Source: Trichobilharzia szidati
Taxonomy: Eukaryota; Platyhelminthes; Trematoda; Strigeidida; Schistosomatidae
DNA length: 64,000 nucleotides
NCBI GenBank assembly: GCA_944472155.2
Contig: OX235277.1
Coordinates: 10,178,804-10,242,803, forward strand
Direction of reading: 5' to 3'
A program made the position numbers and the translations under genes. The notes under the pieces are model-generated. The model was not told where the DNA came from, made no database searches, and saw nothing but the letters and a program-made list of their open reading frames with translations. Below are positions 12,080 through 22,959 of this stretch, piece by piece (position 1 is the stretch's first letter; the number at the start of each line of letters is the position of its first letter).

Positions 12080-12376
12080 TTGCTTAAAAGAGACTATGTC
12101 ATACTTCGTAGAACTGTGAAGACTGTCAGTAGGGTAAGTGGTGGCATCCTATTGGGCCATATCGTTGACATGGTCATTATTGATAGGCATTTGATTTCAT
12201 GTAACAAATTTGCTAAAGTGATTCTGTCAGACTGTGAGCATTCACCTCACCACCAGCAGGCTTCACCTTGTGTCTCCTCAGGTAAAACAAGAAGTCTTTT
12301 CAAAGGACTTTATGACCTCACGTCTGAGTATAAAAAATTCCACGATACCATATTTGGCGGCATGTATTTTATGTGA
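12080..12376 (+). pseudogene. C-terminal segment of LINE-E ORF2
   Basis: 98 codons with LKRDYVILRRTVKTVSRVSG and RHLISCNKFAKVILSD, a pattern of the region after the RT in several trematode LINEs. It ends FGGMYFM and TGA where copy 1 continues (LARTLCDE), so this copy has a premature stop. Confidence 0.55.
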
Positions 12377-12496
12377 TGAAGACAGTGTCAGGGACGAACT
12401 AACTAAATAACCTTCCTTGCACTAGTAAATAAACAGTTTTCTCCATCCTTATACCACCAAGCTTTATTGTTATTCATCTTATCTTAATCATCCTCC

Positions 12497-12833
12497 TGTA
12501 ACAACAGAAGACAAGGGCCAGGCAACAGATTTTTTTTATTAAGGAAATCAAAGCATATTCATATATTTTCATGTACATTATTATAGATTAGTTAAGCAAA
12601 TAAACACAGTCTTCTGATTGGTTGTTTCTCACTTAAAGTTAATCTTTCATCTCTTTGTGACTGTTTCTTGAATGTCAGATCATCTATATGTTAACTGTAT
12701 CCGCCTACGCAAAGTCTGCTGTGGTCGGTTTGAATCAGTCTTTGTTCACATTTTCTCACGATAAATCTTGAGAACGTAAACATTGACGTAAATTACTGTC
12801 TACCAATTTGGCCAGTAGACAGCTCTCACCACA
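12497..12833 (-). mobile_element. solo LTR copy 3 (337 bp)
   Basis: TGTAACAACAG...TCTCACCACA on the plus strand, same family as 4999-5301. It splits the LINE-E 3' UTR; flanks CTCC and CTCT are an imperfect 4-bp TSD. Confidence 0.72.
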
Positions 12834-13044
12834 CTCTTATTTTTGGTTACGTTTATTTTCTCATAAGTGTAAACATCATTTAGACTCTGTAATAACTGTT
12901 ATTTCTTGTCTTTCCTTTCACCATGCTAAATCAAGAGAATATTAGATTCAATACTTTATAACATGCTAAAATTTCCATACTGTATCGACAATATTGTTTG
13001 AAACAAACCAACTGTTATTTTTATTATTATAGTTATTATTCTCA

Positions 13045-13798
13045 GGTGAACATAGAGAAAACATAGGTGATGAAGTTACTTGGGCAACACCAACAGCAAC
13101 AGACAACAATCAGCATAAATGGAAGGAACCTGAAAGAAACAACCTCCTCCACCTACCTGGGAAGCATCGTTTCAACTACAGGCGAACGGAACAGACGAGG
13201 ATATCAAAGCAAGAATCGGAAAAGCAAGACAACGTTTCACTACTCTCAAGTCTGTGTGGAGGTCAACAGCACTCAGAATCAAAAATAAGATCCGGATTTT
13301 CAACTCCAATGTGAAGTCAGTCAGTGCTATTATGCGGATGGATCAGAGACTTGGCCAGCGTGTCATAAAGAGCATCTCAAACAAACTACAGACCTTCATT
13401 AACAGCTAGCTGTCTTCGCTCAATACTCAAGATCAGATGGCTGGCCAGAAAAGATCAACAACAGGGATCTCTAGCAATGAGCGAACCAACACAGCAGGAA
13501 CCGATTGTGCAACAAATAGGCAGGAAGAAATGGAGGTGGATTGGCTAGCCATACTCTGAGGAAACCATCAAGTGACATCACACGACAGGCCATTGCTCGA
13601 TTGGAACCCGAAAGGGAAGCGGCGAGTTGGTCGTCAGTGAGAGGGTGGGTGACTTGGAGGAGGTGATGTGAAGAGGAGATGAGAACGTGTGGGCAGACTT
13701 GGAGCCAGGTGAAAGCTCTAGCAGAGAACCGAACGCAATGGAGAAGCACGGCTGAAGCCCTCTGTTCCTCTAGGATTTAAAGGAAACAATAATAATAA
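13045..13798 (+). mobile_element. RTE LINE copy 2, 754 bp, 11-bp TSD
   Basis: 5'-truncated SR2-like RTE inserted into the LINE-E 3' UTR, bracketed by TATTATTCTCA at 13034-13044 and 13799-13809. It retains the thumb segment (NGRNLKETTSSTYLGSIVST), the C-terminal region and the GAAGCCC tail ending in AAT repeats. The coding frame is broken near 13180 by small indels. Confidence 0.85.
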
Positions 13799-13962
13799 TA
13801 TTATTCTCATTTTGTACTTTGTACATTTTTGTTATTATTCCTACCGTAAATGTGGACAAATTCCTGCGGTTAATTTCATTTGTATTTTGAGTAAATTGGA
13901 TGGAATATTGTGACAAATGTTGGAAATTCCATTCTGTATTTTGTAATAAAGCAGATTATTAT

Positions 13963-15000
13963 TAAAAAGTGGGCATTGAACAACTATTCTGTCTTATTTG
14001 AAAACTATTCACCAGCAAACATTGTTTACTTAGAAAGAAATCTGCCAAAATGGGATTCAGTGGGGAGCCCATCACCACCCTGTCCACTTGTCTGTAAAGT
14101 GTGCCATCAAATTTGAAATTTACATTCATGGTACACCTTTTTGGAGGTTGAAAGTATCGACGTTCGCGAACTGTACGGAGTATACTAACGCAAGATCTTA
14201 TACCGACAACTTCTTTAGCGTTCGCTCTTCGAGTACCAAAGATAAAGCAAGAGAACAGATTTAGTCGTCCAAAGTACGTAATATATTTCGGGACCAAATC
14301 GCGGGTTGAAGTGAATGCTTAGCTAGCTAGTGATCGTGCACGCACGTGACACGACGGAGTACCAAATGGCGGGGATGCCTGACCGGAAGCCTTCAGCTAA
14401 ACAAGTCTACTTAAACAGTGATGGTCAGCATCTAATGTTGAGTGATGATTGCTGTGGTCAATAATTTTGGGGAATTATTTACCACTACACCTTAATAACA
14501 ATTCTTTTAGGATTTCAGTACAGATGCCAACATTTATCCACTTGTTCACATTTGTAGTTAACCGTTTCTACTAGAGGTACATTTGCGAATAACGATGTTA
14601 TATCCAGAAATATCATGGTTTTGTCCTTGATATTATTATCTTTGATTTTGTCTACGAATTCAAATACATCTTTGATGCTATATCTCACTATCTTCTCATG
14701 CAAAGGTTTGAGAATATTTACTAACCATCTAACTAGAGCATGGTAGAGAGAATTTTGCATATCAAATATTGGTCTTATCAGTACTCCCGGTTTATGCATT
14801 TTGGGTGGACCATACAATGTTGGCGTGTACGTGCCCGTTGGTCTGATTTCTTTATATAAACATTCGGGAAATCTCCGTTCCTTCCATACTTTCTTAAAAC
14901 GTCTGGTTAATTCATTCTCAATTTTGTTATTGACTGCAGACTGCTTTCTTTCTAAGCTTGAAAATGGTCTATTAATATAAGTAATAGATAAAATGGATTC
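13963..15000 (-). mobile_element. PLE-B copy, minus strand, with 346-bp insertion
   Basis: Reading from 15000 downward, RT fingers appear as MYGPPKMHKPGVLIRPIFD and DITSLFANVP (14515-14817). After an insertion at 14140-14485 the motif FKFDGTLYRQVDRVVMGSP (about 14050-14115) follows, the PLE equivalent of RT motif B. The RT then breaks off near 13963. Confidence 0.78.
14140..14485. mobile_element. 346-bp insertion with 8-bp TSD in PLE-B
   Basis: TACACCTT occurs at 14132-14139 and 14486-14493. Without the insert the RT frame would run through LLLRCTMNV, so this is a clean insertion. No terminal inverted repeat, A-rich tail or tRNA-like head is visible. The 8-bp TSD length would suit an hAT-type non-autonomous transposon, but the missing inverted repeats argue against it. 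Confidence 0.5.
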
Positions 15001-15690
15001 TTAGTATCGTTATTTTAATGGTACGTTTATTATTTTTGATGAGAAAGCTGACGAGAATGAAATGTCAATAAAATTTATTGATGCACATCCATCGCTCATC
15101 TACACTTGTGAAGAAGGAGAAGAAAATGATGATGGTAGACTACACTTCCCTGATGTCCAATTGAGCAGAAGGTTAGGCTGGTTCACTGAAGAGAGATGTG
15201 TATAGAAAACCAACGTCTGTAGGAGAATCTGTATGAGTTCGATACAAAATCAATTTGGTTAGATGCCCCACGAATAGAGCAAGTTGGATCTGTATAGATT
15301 AGCAATAAAATGGACTTATACTTTCGCCATCCTTTTTTTCTGACTTTCCAGCTGCCAACCAATTATGATTGCTCAAGCGAAAGACAAGCTGACTAGCTGT
15401 GTCACTTCTATGTGTATGTACAAATTTACCTGCTCCTGTGGAGAAAGCTGGCTATATAGGGTGAACAGTTAGACAGCTCAAGAAATGTTATTAATGATCA
15501 TCTTGCTTCATGGTTCAGAAAAGGCCAAATAATATCCATAAGAAGTTCTGTTGTGACTCATTTGATTGACCTTGGTGGTCGCACCAAAAGGACAGAAGAA
15601 GTGCCTTCAAAGTTATCTATCTATCTAGCGCATTCCATTGAACCTTTCGAACAGGAATTCGAACCCCGTTTTTTTACACATAACCAAAGC
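15001..15690 (+). mobile_element. PLE-B remnant, plus strand
   Basis: Head-to-head with the minus-strand PLE-B. It has the post-catalytic RT segment (SIKFIDAHPSLIYTCEEG, then LHFPDVQLSRR, then DVYRKPTSVGESV) at 15065-15230 and a GIY-YIG start (MCMYKFTCSCGESWLYR) near 15410-15460. Frames are broken in between. Confidence 0.65.
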
Positions 15691-16179
15691 TATGTGAGTT
15701 AATTCGAGAGAATAATCCTAGTCTTTGCATACAAAAGACCGAAGTAAAGTCTAACTAAAACGCTTGCACCCTTTCTTACTTTCCATTTTCTTCGTGCTTT
15801 TATGATATTTATGTAAACTCTGATTATCTATCCACTACACATTTAGTATTATGTAACTTTCAAGATTTGACCTAATTTAACTGATTTAGTGACATGTCTA
15901 CATATACACACAAATTACTCACTACCTTCGTTATTCTTATCGCCCCACCTGCATAAACCTCATTATCATTATTTTGTTATCATTATAATCATCGTTATTA
16001 CTGACGTTCAAAAGATTTGCCACATTATTATTATTATCCTAATTTGATGCAGAAATTCACCGTCATTGGTTGAATTTCTCCTATATAAAAATTAGAATAA
16101 AGCCTGAAGAAGATCTAATTGATAAGAATATTTTCCATTGGACATTAGTAACTAGTGTAACGTGTCTAGTCCTTTTTTT

Positions 16180-16345
16180 GGTGCAGACTGAATTCTATCA
16201 GTCAGCTTTTGCAATGTGGTCACCATTCTAGGTAGCTCACCATCACGGTGCACATTGATTTGATGATAGTAGATAGTTGGAGGCACGAAACCTAGGTCCA
16301 AGGCTTCCTGCCAATTGCCTCCAACTATCTAATATCATCAAAAGA
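16180..16345 (+). mobile_element. tRNA-SINE gamma remnant
   Basis: Shares GTGCAGACTGAATTC and GGTCCAAGGCTTCC with the fuller copy at 22310-22560; the tRNA-like middle part is deleted. Confidence 0.5.
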
Positions 16346-17743
16346 ATATTTTTCGCTTGTATGTTTTTTGTATTATTAATCATGATGTAATGGTGTGATA
16401 CAGACAATGTGTGCCAACGGAATATTATTCTCACATACTCCCACAGTTCAATTCGGCATCAACAACAGAATATGACATATCTAGTTGAACATTCTATTTG
16501 ACGTTAGAGACAGAATACTTTTCCCACAGTTGTATACTGCATTAACAAGAGAATATTATATGTATATTTGAACATTCTATTTCATGTCGTTTAATGTAAG
16601 CCAAAATCACACACTCAGTGATTGGTTAACGAGAGTAAAAAACGGTAGATGTATACACAGTGGGATGATTAATGAAAAAGATACCTTGGCTTCCATGTCT
16701 TACCTTCTGTTTCTCCAATGGGGATAATTTTCAGATTCCATGATTTGTTCGAAATTATGAAAATGTTAAAGATTTACTCTTCGGCACTGACTGATGTTCA
16801 CAGATTTGGAGCAAAATTGTAGAGGCGAACAGTTCCCGATAACCTTCCGCCTACAGCTTTCAACATTGAGCACTGACCTTAACTGTTTAAATCACCTAGC
16901 TAAGCTGAAAGTATGTAGTCAAGCCACTTGGCACAGTCTCGCTTAACTTTCTGTTGTTCATGCAAGCTCTGTGGTTTGTTCAATAAGCACCTTTACCCAA
17001 TGGCAACAACCGCAAATAGAATGAGTACAATTTGGAGACTACATACACGTATTATTATGTCATTGTGTCTTATACACCAAATTAACGGCTACTCAGACGA
17101 CAGTATTCTTGCTAAATTCGCTAAGTCTACCCAAAATGGAAGAAATTAGAATTCATGGGTCACTGGATAGGATCTTAGCATTTCAGTGGTTGTCAAAATC
17201 GCCTTGCAACCCTGGTTGTACCACGAGGATGCCTACAGATGGAGAGGCGCAAGCTAGAACAAAACAGTTGTTCAGTACTTTCTGGTTTACTAGTGGTTCT
17301 CTCGCTGATATCAGCCCGTAGCCAAATCTGTAACCAGTTAGAATCCCTGTGAACCAATGCTTGAAAAGTCTCATTTTCTCTAGCAGATGGAGTACCCTTC
17401 TGGTTTCAACCCCAAATGCTTTTGCCAATTCAAATACACTAAGAGTATGTGGGTAAACAGGAAGGACTGAGGGGGGGAGAGTATCTAGCATCTGTGTCCC
17501 CAACAATCCTCATACAGAAAGGCAAGAAAGTGCTTTCAGGTGAATCACCTGATTGTAAGGGGGCATATAGTTGAAATCAGCAAAAACCTTCAAAAATTCA
17601 ATGCATATAGAGAGAACCCCGGTTAAACCATTCTGCAGAAGTCACTGCTATCGGTGGACATCATTCCGATCTCGGTATACAGGAAGATAAATTTCGTACT
17701 AGCCTGATAAGCAAAGTTTACTTTTTTTAAAATTTCTGTTAAT
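16346..17743. other. no gene recognised; degenerate SINE-like patch
   Basis: Around 17145-17330 there is a degenerate plus-strand relative of the foldback SINE sequence (TTCAGTACTTTCTGG, TGATATCAGCCCG). The remainder shows no recognisable gene. Confidence 0.35.
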
Positions 17744-17756
17744 GTTGTGTCAGTCT

Positions 17757-18664
17757 TTCTATATTAATTTGTTTATTAGATGCATCACACACAGTGATGA
17801 AACAGTATTAGTATTTACTGGATGACACAGTTTCGAACAAAATTTATTCTTCATAATCATGTCATCAATTATAATTACACGACTTTGAAACTTGAGTTTT
17901 ACAGTTTCTTTGTCCTCTCCTATTTATCGTCGTTGGGGTAGTAGAATTTTCCAAATATCTGGCTAGACATGTGTTGAATCATTCCTATTAAACGTATTTG
18001 CAGTTGATTCGATAAACAAAGCTTCCGTTTTCAATCTCTCCCTCCATCCTGTGATATTAGATTTTAAAACTCTCATCTTATCCCATCCTATTGTACGATT
18101 GTGTGTAATTGCATGCAGTGAGTGATATAGCTGGACTATTCTCTAGATTTCTTATCTTATTTGGATCAACCAATCTAGATTTTGCCAGGTTTTTATGTTT
18201 TGCCCCTGTTCTACTAGTTTGACCTATATATTTGATCCGACAATCATTGCAGGGTATCAGACAAATTAGCACAGGATATTAGATAAATAGCACTATGTGC
18301 AGTTACACACAACCATACAATAGGATGGGATGGGATGAGATGACAGTTTCGAAATCTAATGTCACAGGGTGGAGGGAGAGATTGAGTCGTCGGGAGCTTT
18401 GTTTATTGAATCAACTGCAAATACGTGTAATAGGAATGATTCAACACCAATCCCAGACATCTAGACAAATAGGAGAGGACAAAGAAAACTATAAAACTCA
18501 AGTTTCAAAGTCGTGTGATTATAATTGGCGATATCATCATGAACAATAATAAATTGTGTCATCCAGTAAATAATACTGTTTCAGTAACTGTGTGATATAT
18601 CTAATAAACTAACTAATATGGAATTACTTACTACCACAGTGCCCAAGTTTTACACATATATTAA
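17757..18664. mobile_element. PLE-A palindromic insertion with 13-bp TSD
   Basis: GTTGTGTCAGTCT at 17744-17756 and 18665-18677 brackets 908 bp. The left half (17757-18280) is the minus-strand 3' part of PLE-A. It includes a GIY-YIG segment (LIPCNDCRIKYIGQTSRTG, minus, 18200-18270). The right half (18285-18664) is the plus-strand terminal part. The halves form arms of about 350 bp. Confidence 0.88.
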
Positions 18665-18894
18665 GTTGTGTCAGTCTGTTTTAGATTTCCTTTCACTTAT
18701 CCAACTGAGCTTATTATTCCTCTTACAGTCTACTTAATTGTTTATTTACGTAATAGTTTAACATTCGCTTTCATTCTCACCCTCTCCATTTGAACGCCCT
18801 ATCACATTATGCATAAATGAACTCCGGTTTTTAGATTATTAACTATCTTATATTCATATCAATTGTTTCACAGCTATGCCCTTTGGTTTCTTCA

Positions 18895-19085
18895 GAATAT
18901 CCAAGTATTGATTCCGTAGGGATTTTGTTTGATTGGTTGGGGGATTTCATCATGAGCTGACCAACAGCTAGAGAACTATTGGAAAACCACCTGGGAGTAC
19001 TAGACAACTGTTTCGTCAACATAGTTCGTCATCCAATGGCCCATGAATTCTAACTTCTGCCGATTCATGACATAGCGTGACCACT
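18895..19085 (-). repeat. degenerate SINE-related repeat
   Basis: Matches the foldback SINE 3' part (CTGGGAGTACTAGACAAC) and, at 18895-18965, an inverted match to 36900-36985 (CAGCTCATGAAGAAATCC on the plus strand there). Confidence 0.45.
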
Positions 19086-19258
19086 TCAGAATAGAACCCC
19101 CCCCCCAATTGAACATTTAGCAAGCAAAAATATTCAGCGAAGAAGTACTTACTTTTCAATCAGATTCTCATCTCACTCTGGCTCTACTCTAATATACACG
19201 TATAGCATTTTTATTACAATACACAACAATTTACCAATCAAGTGACACTGATATGTTT

Positions 19259-19805
19259 TTACGAGTTGATCACGGATTGATATCAGTTAGAGGACCACTG
19301 AAAACCGGCTGGGAGTACTGGACAGCTGTTTCATCCAACTAGTTTGGGAATCATTAGGAGTACGCACCCACCACAGGGGTTGGAACCCAGGAGCTACTGG
19401 TTACAAGGCAAGCTCGTATACCATTTAGCCACTGGGACTCCACTCCTCAGTGACTCATGAATTATAACTTCTAACAATTCGTGATTAAGCGCGACCCCAA
19501 CCATTGTCGTAGGTGGGACGGGACATCCATCCTCACACGTGACATCTGGATGGACTTCTCAGTAGAACTCCAGGAAACTCCATCCTGTCGCAAGTCACTA
19601 GCGAGCATCAGATTAATTTTCTATAGTTGGTTTGTAAGGGTTAGTTTTGTTTTTACGAGTTGATCATGGACCCCAGTGGGCGAGTACTGCCGATGATTCC
19701 CAAACTAGGATGAAACTCCCTGGTTTTCAATGTTTCTCTAATTGATATCAGTCCGTGATCAACCCGTAAAAACATAACCAACCCCTACAAACCGAACTGT
19801 AGAAA
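19259..19805. mobile_element. foldback SINE composite, copy 2
   Basis: Same architecture as 8973-9537: SINE arm on the minus strand, about 250 bp of spacer, then an inverted SINE arm. Here it is bracketed by ACTGATATGTTT at 19247-19258 and 19806-19817. The right arm has lost part of its SINE sequence. Confidence 0.7.
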
Positions 19806-20251
19806 ACTGATATGTTTGTTAACAATAATTAATCCATATCAACATGTCAAGGTGAGAGTGGTAATTAACAAAGAAAATTAATACACACAATTAAAAGGTA
19901 GAAATAATTACAACAAGTGAATTGCGTAATGCATAATTTCGGAAAAATGTAGAGTAATTAAAAGAATAAGTGAGTGCTCAAGTTGATTACGTGGCAGATT
20001 GTTAAAGAAGAATAAAACGATATGGACAATGATAACTTGCAATTAAAGATGAAGTAGTCAGAAAAATAATAAAATAATTTGGACAATTATAATTTATAAA
20101 GGTTCAGGAGTGAAGTCGTCTGGTTCATACATTCATGTAACGATGGCCAAGGTAAGGAAATTGGCTGTATACATTTCTTCTGAACACACAGGTTTGGCTT
20201 CTACAGGTGGATTACTATTACTTCAGCTGTTGTATGTAGAAGACGAACTCA

Positions 20252-20539
20252 TTAAGCAAAATTAAGATTAGTAGGAATGCGATAAATAATTTTAAATACA
20301 GTATTAACGTCAACCTTACTCTGACTATCTACAAGGTGTGCTAAAATAGATCTTATTTGTCCCTTGCTTAACCATGTTGGATGATGTTCGGAAATACGAT
20401 GATGAACCTGCCTAATTGTACGCCCGATGTATCTGGCTCCACAGCTGCAGTCAAACTGGTAGATACACATAGAAGAGGGAAATTTAGGTAGTTTATCCTT
20501 ATTTCTCAAAGGAGAATAGGGGTGGTTGTGAAGAGACAA
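20252..20539 (-). pseudogene. GIY-YIG endonuclease domain of PLE-B
   Basis: 95 open codons with YQFDCSCGARYIGRTIRQVHHRISEH, combining the CXC zinc-like pair and the YIG...R...EH signature of PLE endonucleases, which nick target DNA for integration. The upstream RT frame is disrupted. Confidence 0.8.
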
Positions 20540-21241
20540 CTTACCTCTGCTGCATAATAAGCTCTTCTAACTGCATTCTTCAAGCGTTCTGTTACTATTT
20601 CGCTAATGTTATCACCGAGGAACTGCAGTTTTATGAACATGGTTTTTTGTAACTGTTACTATACTGACTCTAGATTTGATGGAGACGATTTTTAGCTCAG
20701 GTGGATGATTTGATGTGGTTGTGTTCTCTGAGGTGGATAGTTAATTTGCGAAGCTTCCATCATTGTCCTACTAGGCAACATCTTCAGCGCAAACTTCAAT
20801 TTGAAGTGAGCTTTTAGATTTCTCCACGAGTTTATTAGTCATAGACGCTGTTTATTAACTTAATAAACAACGTCTTCAAAGACATCAAATTCACAAGAGA
20901 AGAGGAACCCGAGAACAAAATCCCATTTTTTGATGTCTTAGTCAAGCGAACAACCACAGGGGAATTAGAAACTCAGGTTTATAGAAAATCAACTCACACA
21001 GACCAAATACTGAATTACAACAGCAACAATCCAGTAACACACAAAAGGAATGGTATACAAACACTGTTCAAGAGGGCCAGGACTCATTGTAGCACTACCA
21101 CCTTAAAGAAAGATATTTCATGGACGTTGTCCAGAAGAATGGAATCCACGGAACTTCATGAAGAGAGATATAGCCCCAAGCCAACCTATCAAATCAAACG
21201 CCCCCAAGGAAAGCACAAAAAAATCACCCTACCATATATGT

Positions 21242-21420
21242 GCGTCGGTGGCACAGTGGTTAGGACTCTCGCCGACCATGCACATGGGCCGGGGTTCGAT
21301 CCCCTGCCGGCGAACACCCGATATCTATGGTCGGCCTGTAAATTTGGGCTACCGATATCCATGCTGAAAATTCCATACTTGTACTGAAAATACAGTGTGG
21401 AATCAAGCTGTAATCAAAAT
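21242..21420 (+). mobile_element. tRNA-derived SINE, beta tail, copy 1
   Basis: The head GCGTCGGTGGCACAGTGG...GGGGTTCGATCCCC (21242-21312) is tRNA-like with A and B boxes. The tail (about 21345-21415) ends GGAATCAAGCTGTAATCAAA and differs from the alpha tail. It splits PLE-D between LPYM and DISEITARLL. Confidence 0.8.
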
Positions 21421-21503
21421 ATTAAAAAAAACAAATGAAAAAAAAACAACAAAATAATGGACATCTCAGAAATCACTGCAAGACTCTTAAAAACCTTTAG
21501 GAA

Positions 21504-21836
21504 TTGACGTCGAACACAAACCAACAAAATCACTTCACTCAGCTGGCTCTATGTCAACCAAAAGACTCAACAACGAAAGAAGATAAAAACAACATCATCT
21601 ACCAAATAAGTTGCGACGACTGCGAAAAACACTACATTGGCCAAAGTGGACGTCCTCTTCGTCTTCGTATCCATGAACATAAACTAGCCGTCAAAAGACG
21701 TAACATACACCCCCTAATATCACTACATACAGACAACCACGGACATCAATTCGACTGGGACAACATTCAAATATTAGACAGAGGGAACACCAAGAATTCT
21801 AGAGAATTTTTAGAAGCCTGCCTGGTATTCCAGTGA
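21504..21836 (+). pseudogene. GIY-YIG endonuclease domain of PLE-D
   Basis: 110 open codons: NNIIYQISCDDCEKHYIGQ, then RIHEHKLAVKRRN, ending SREFLEACLVFQ. The C..C, YIG, R and EH positions of PLE endonucleases are all present. The RT part lies upstream across a frameshift and the SINE. Confidence 0.82.
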
Positions 21837-22309
21837 ATCATCAATCAATAGACACATTGACATAGACAAAATTTATCAACCGATAAGAAAGAAACCTCAC
21901 ACACAAAGGGTCAAAGTTCAAGTCAAAGAAACAATCAATACCAATACAAGTAGTCTAGAAGGTGTGAAAACACGCAAATACAATTAATCACGTTCTAGGT
22001 CACCAGGAGAGATGACTAATATACTCGTGTAGAAATCTAAAAGCTCATTTCAAATTGAAGTATGCGCTGAAGATGTTGCCTAGTGGGGCGATGAAAGCTT
22101 CGCAAATTAACTATCCAGCTCAGAGAACACAACCATATCAAAATATACTGACTCTCCTTGATGTTAAATTTATATTCTTCTCAATAAACTTATCTGAGTA
22201 ACCATTTTTTCCTAAATGACTCTCTAATAATCTTAATCTTTTGTAAATTAGATTATTTTGTTTGATTGGGTCAACCTAACCTAAAGAGCTTCTCCTACCT
22301 GAGTGAGTT

Positions 22310-22560
22310 TGTAGGTGCAGACTGAACTCCATCAGTCACATTAGCAATATGAGTCGCAAGCCCGAATAGCTGAGTGGTAACATCTCTGATTGAAGGTGGC
22401 ACTGGGTGATGCGGGTTCGAATCTCAGAAGTGACATGAGTTCTTTCAAGGTTGCAGATACGCCTTGCAAACTGGCGAGTGCCAACTAGCACGAAACCGAG
22501 GTCCAAGGCTTCCTTTTTGTCGATTGCCTCCAACCTTCTTATATCAAATATACCGACACT
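22310..22560 (+). mobile_element. tRNA-derived SINE gamma, fullest copy
   Basis: The tRNA-like part at 22359-22432 has A box TAGCTGAGTGG and B box GGTTCGAATC. The leader GTGCAGACTGAACTCC is before it and the tail with GGTCCAAGGCTTCC after it. Relatives are at 16180, 62225 (-) and 62450. Confidence 0.68.
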
Positions 22561-22959
22561 TGATTGGTATATTGTTGTGTATCATTATAAAAATGCTATG
22601 CGTGTATATTAGAGTAGACCCAGAGTGTGATGAGGATCTAATTGAAAAGTAAATATTTCTTCGCTCAATCCTTTGAACAGTGTTACATATCTGTGCATTT
22701 AGAATATATTCTGCCACTTTTTTGCTGTTAGAAGTTGATGATAACCTGTGAAATAAAAACACATGAGCGCCTTTTATCCTACAAATGTGTTCGTCCATGC
22801 TCTATTCAAATCTCTTTATTGCATTTCTATTTCTGTAACATAACTTTTATGTTCTATATTAGCTTTTGATTTTATCCAAATTTCTAGTTTGCGAGAATTG
22901 CAATAATTTCTGTGAAGAAGTCGTCGTGAGATCATTTGGAGTTTCATTGAAAAACAAGA

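Larger units (their letters stand above)
11692..13962 (+). mobile_element. LINE-E copy 2 with two insertions
   Basis: Non-LTR retrotransposon remnant. The RT catalytic region begins near 11695 as FVKYANGMTVSRP, where YADD would be expected, so the catalytic aspartates appear lost. Broken frames follow to 12080, then an open C-terminal segment to 12376. The 3' UTR runs 12377-13962 and is interrupted by a solo LTR (12497-12833) and RTE copy 2 (13045-13798). It ends in ATT repeats after an AATAAAGCAG motif. Confidence 0.65.
20672..22143 (+). mobile_element. PLE-D with 12-bp TSD, nested in PLE-B, carrying a SINE
   Basis: TATACTGACTCT at 20660-20671 and 22144-22155 brackets 1472 bp. Inverted terminal arms lie at about 20690-20850 and 21985-22135. 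In between are the RT C-terminal part (FFDVLVKRTTTGELETQVYR, about 20925-20985) and GIY-YIG (CDDCEKHYIGQSGRPLRLRI, 21600-21670). A SINE at 21242-21420 splits the linker. A frameshift near 21505 separates the SEITARLLKTF segment from the endonuclease. The right arm has the hammerhead-like motif starting CGCTGAAGATGTTGCC (22069). Confidence 0.88.
20100..22255 (-). mobile_element. PLE-B copy on minus strand, host of nested PLE-D
   Basis: The minus strand read from 22255 gives KRLRLLESHLGKNGYSDKFI (PLE linker). It is then interrupted at 22143 by PLE-D and resumes at 20671. The GIY-YIG domain at 20252-20539 reads MCIYQFDCSCGARYIGRTIR and RISEHHPTWL and is one intact open segment. The 3' UTR extends to about 20100 or beyond. 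Confidence 0.78.

Noticed and set aside
16098..16130. Hammerhead candidate CCTGAAGAAGATC
   Set aside because: The 3' box reads AAGAAT instead of GAAA and the stem is only three pairs; at best a decayed motif.
21241..21312. Possible functional tRNA gene
   Set aside because: A and B boxes fit, but the acceptor stem does not close, the copy has a SINE tail, and the same head recurs in several SINEs.
22359..22432. Possible functional tRNA gene
   Set aside because: tRNA-like SINE head with repeated leader and tail in three other places; no proper acceptor stem seen.
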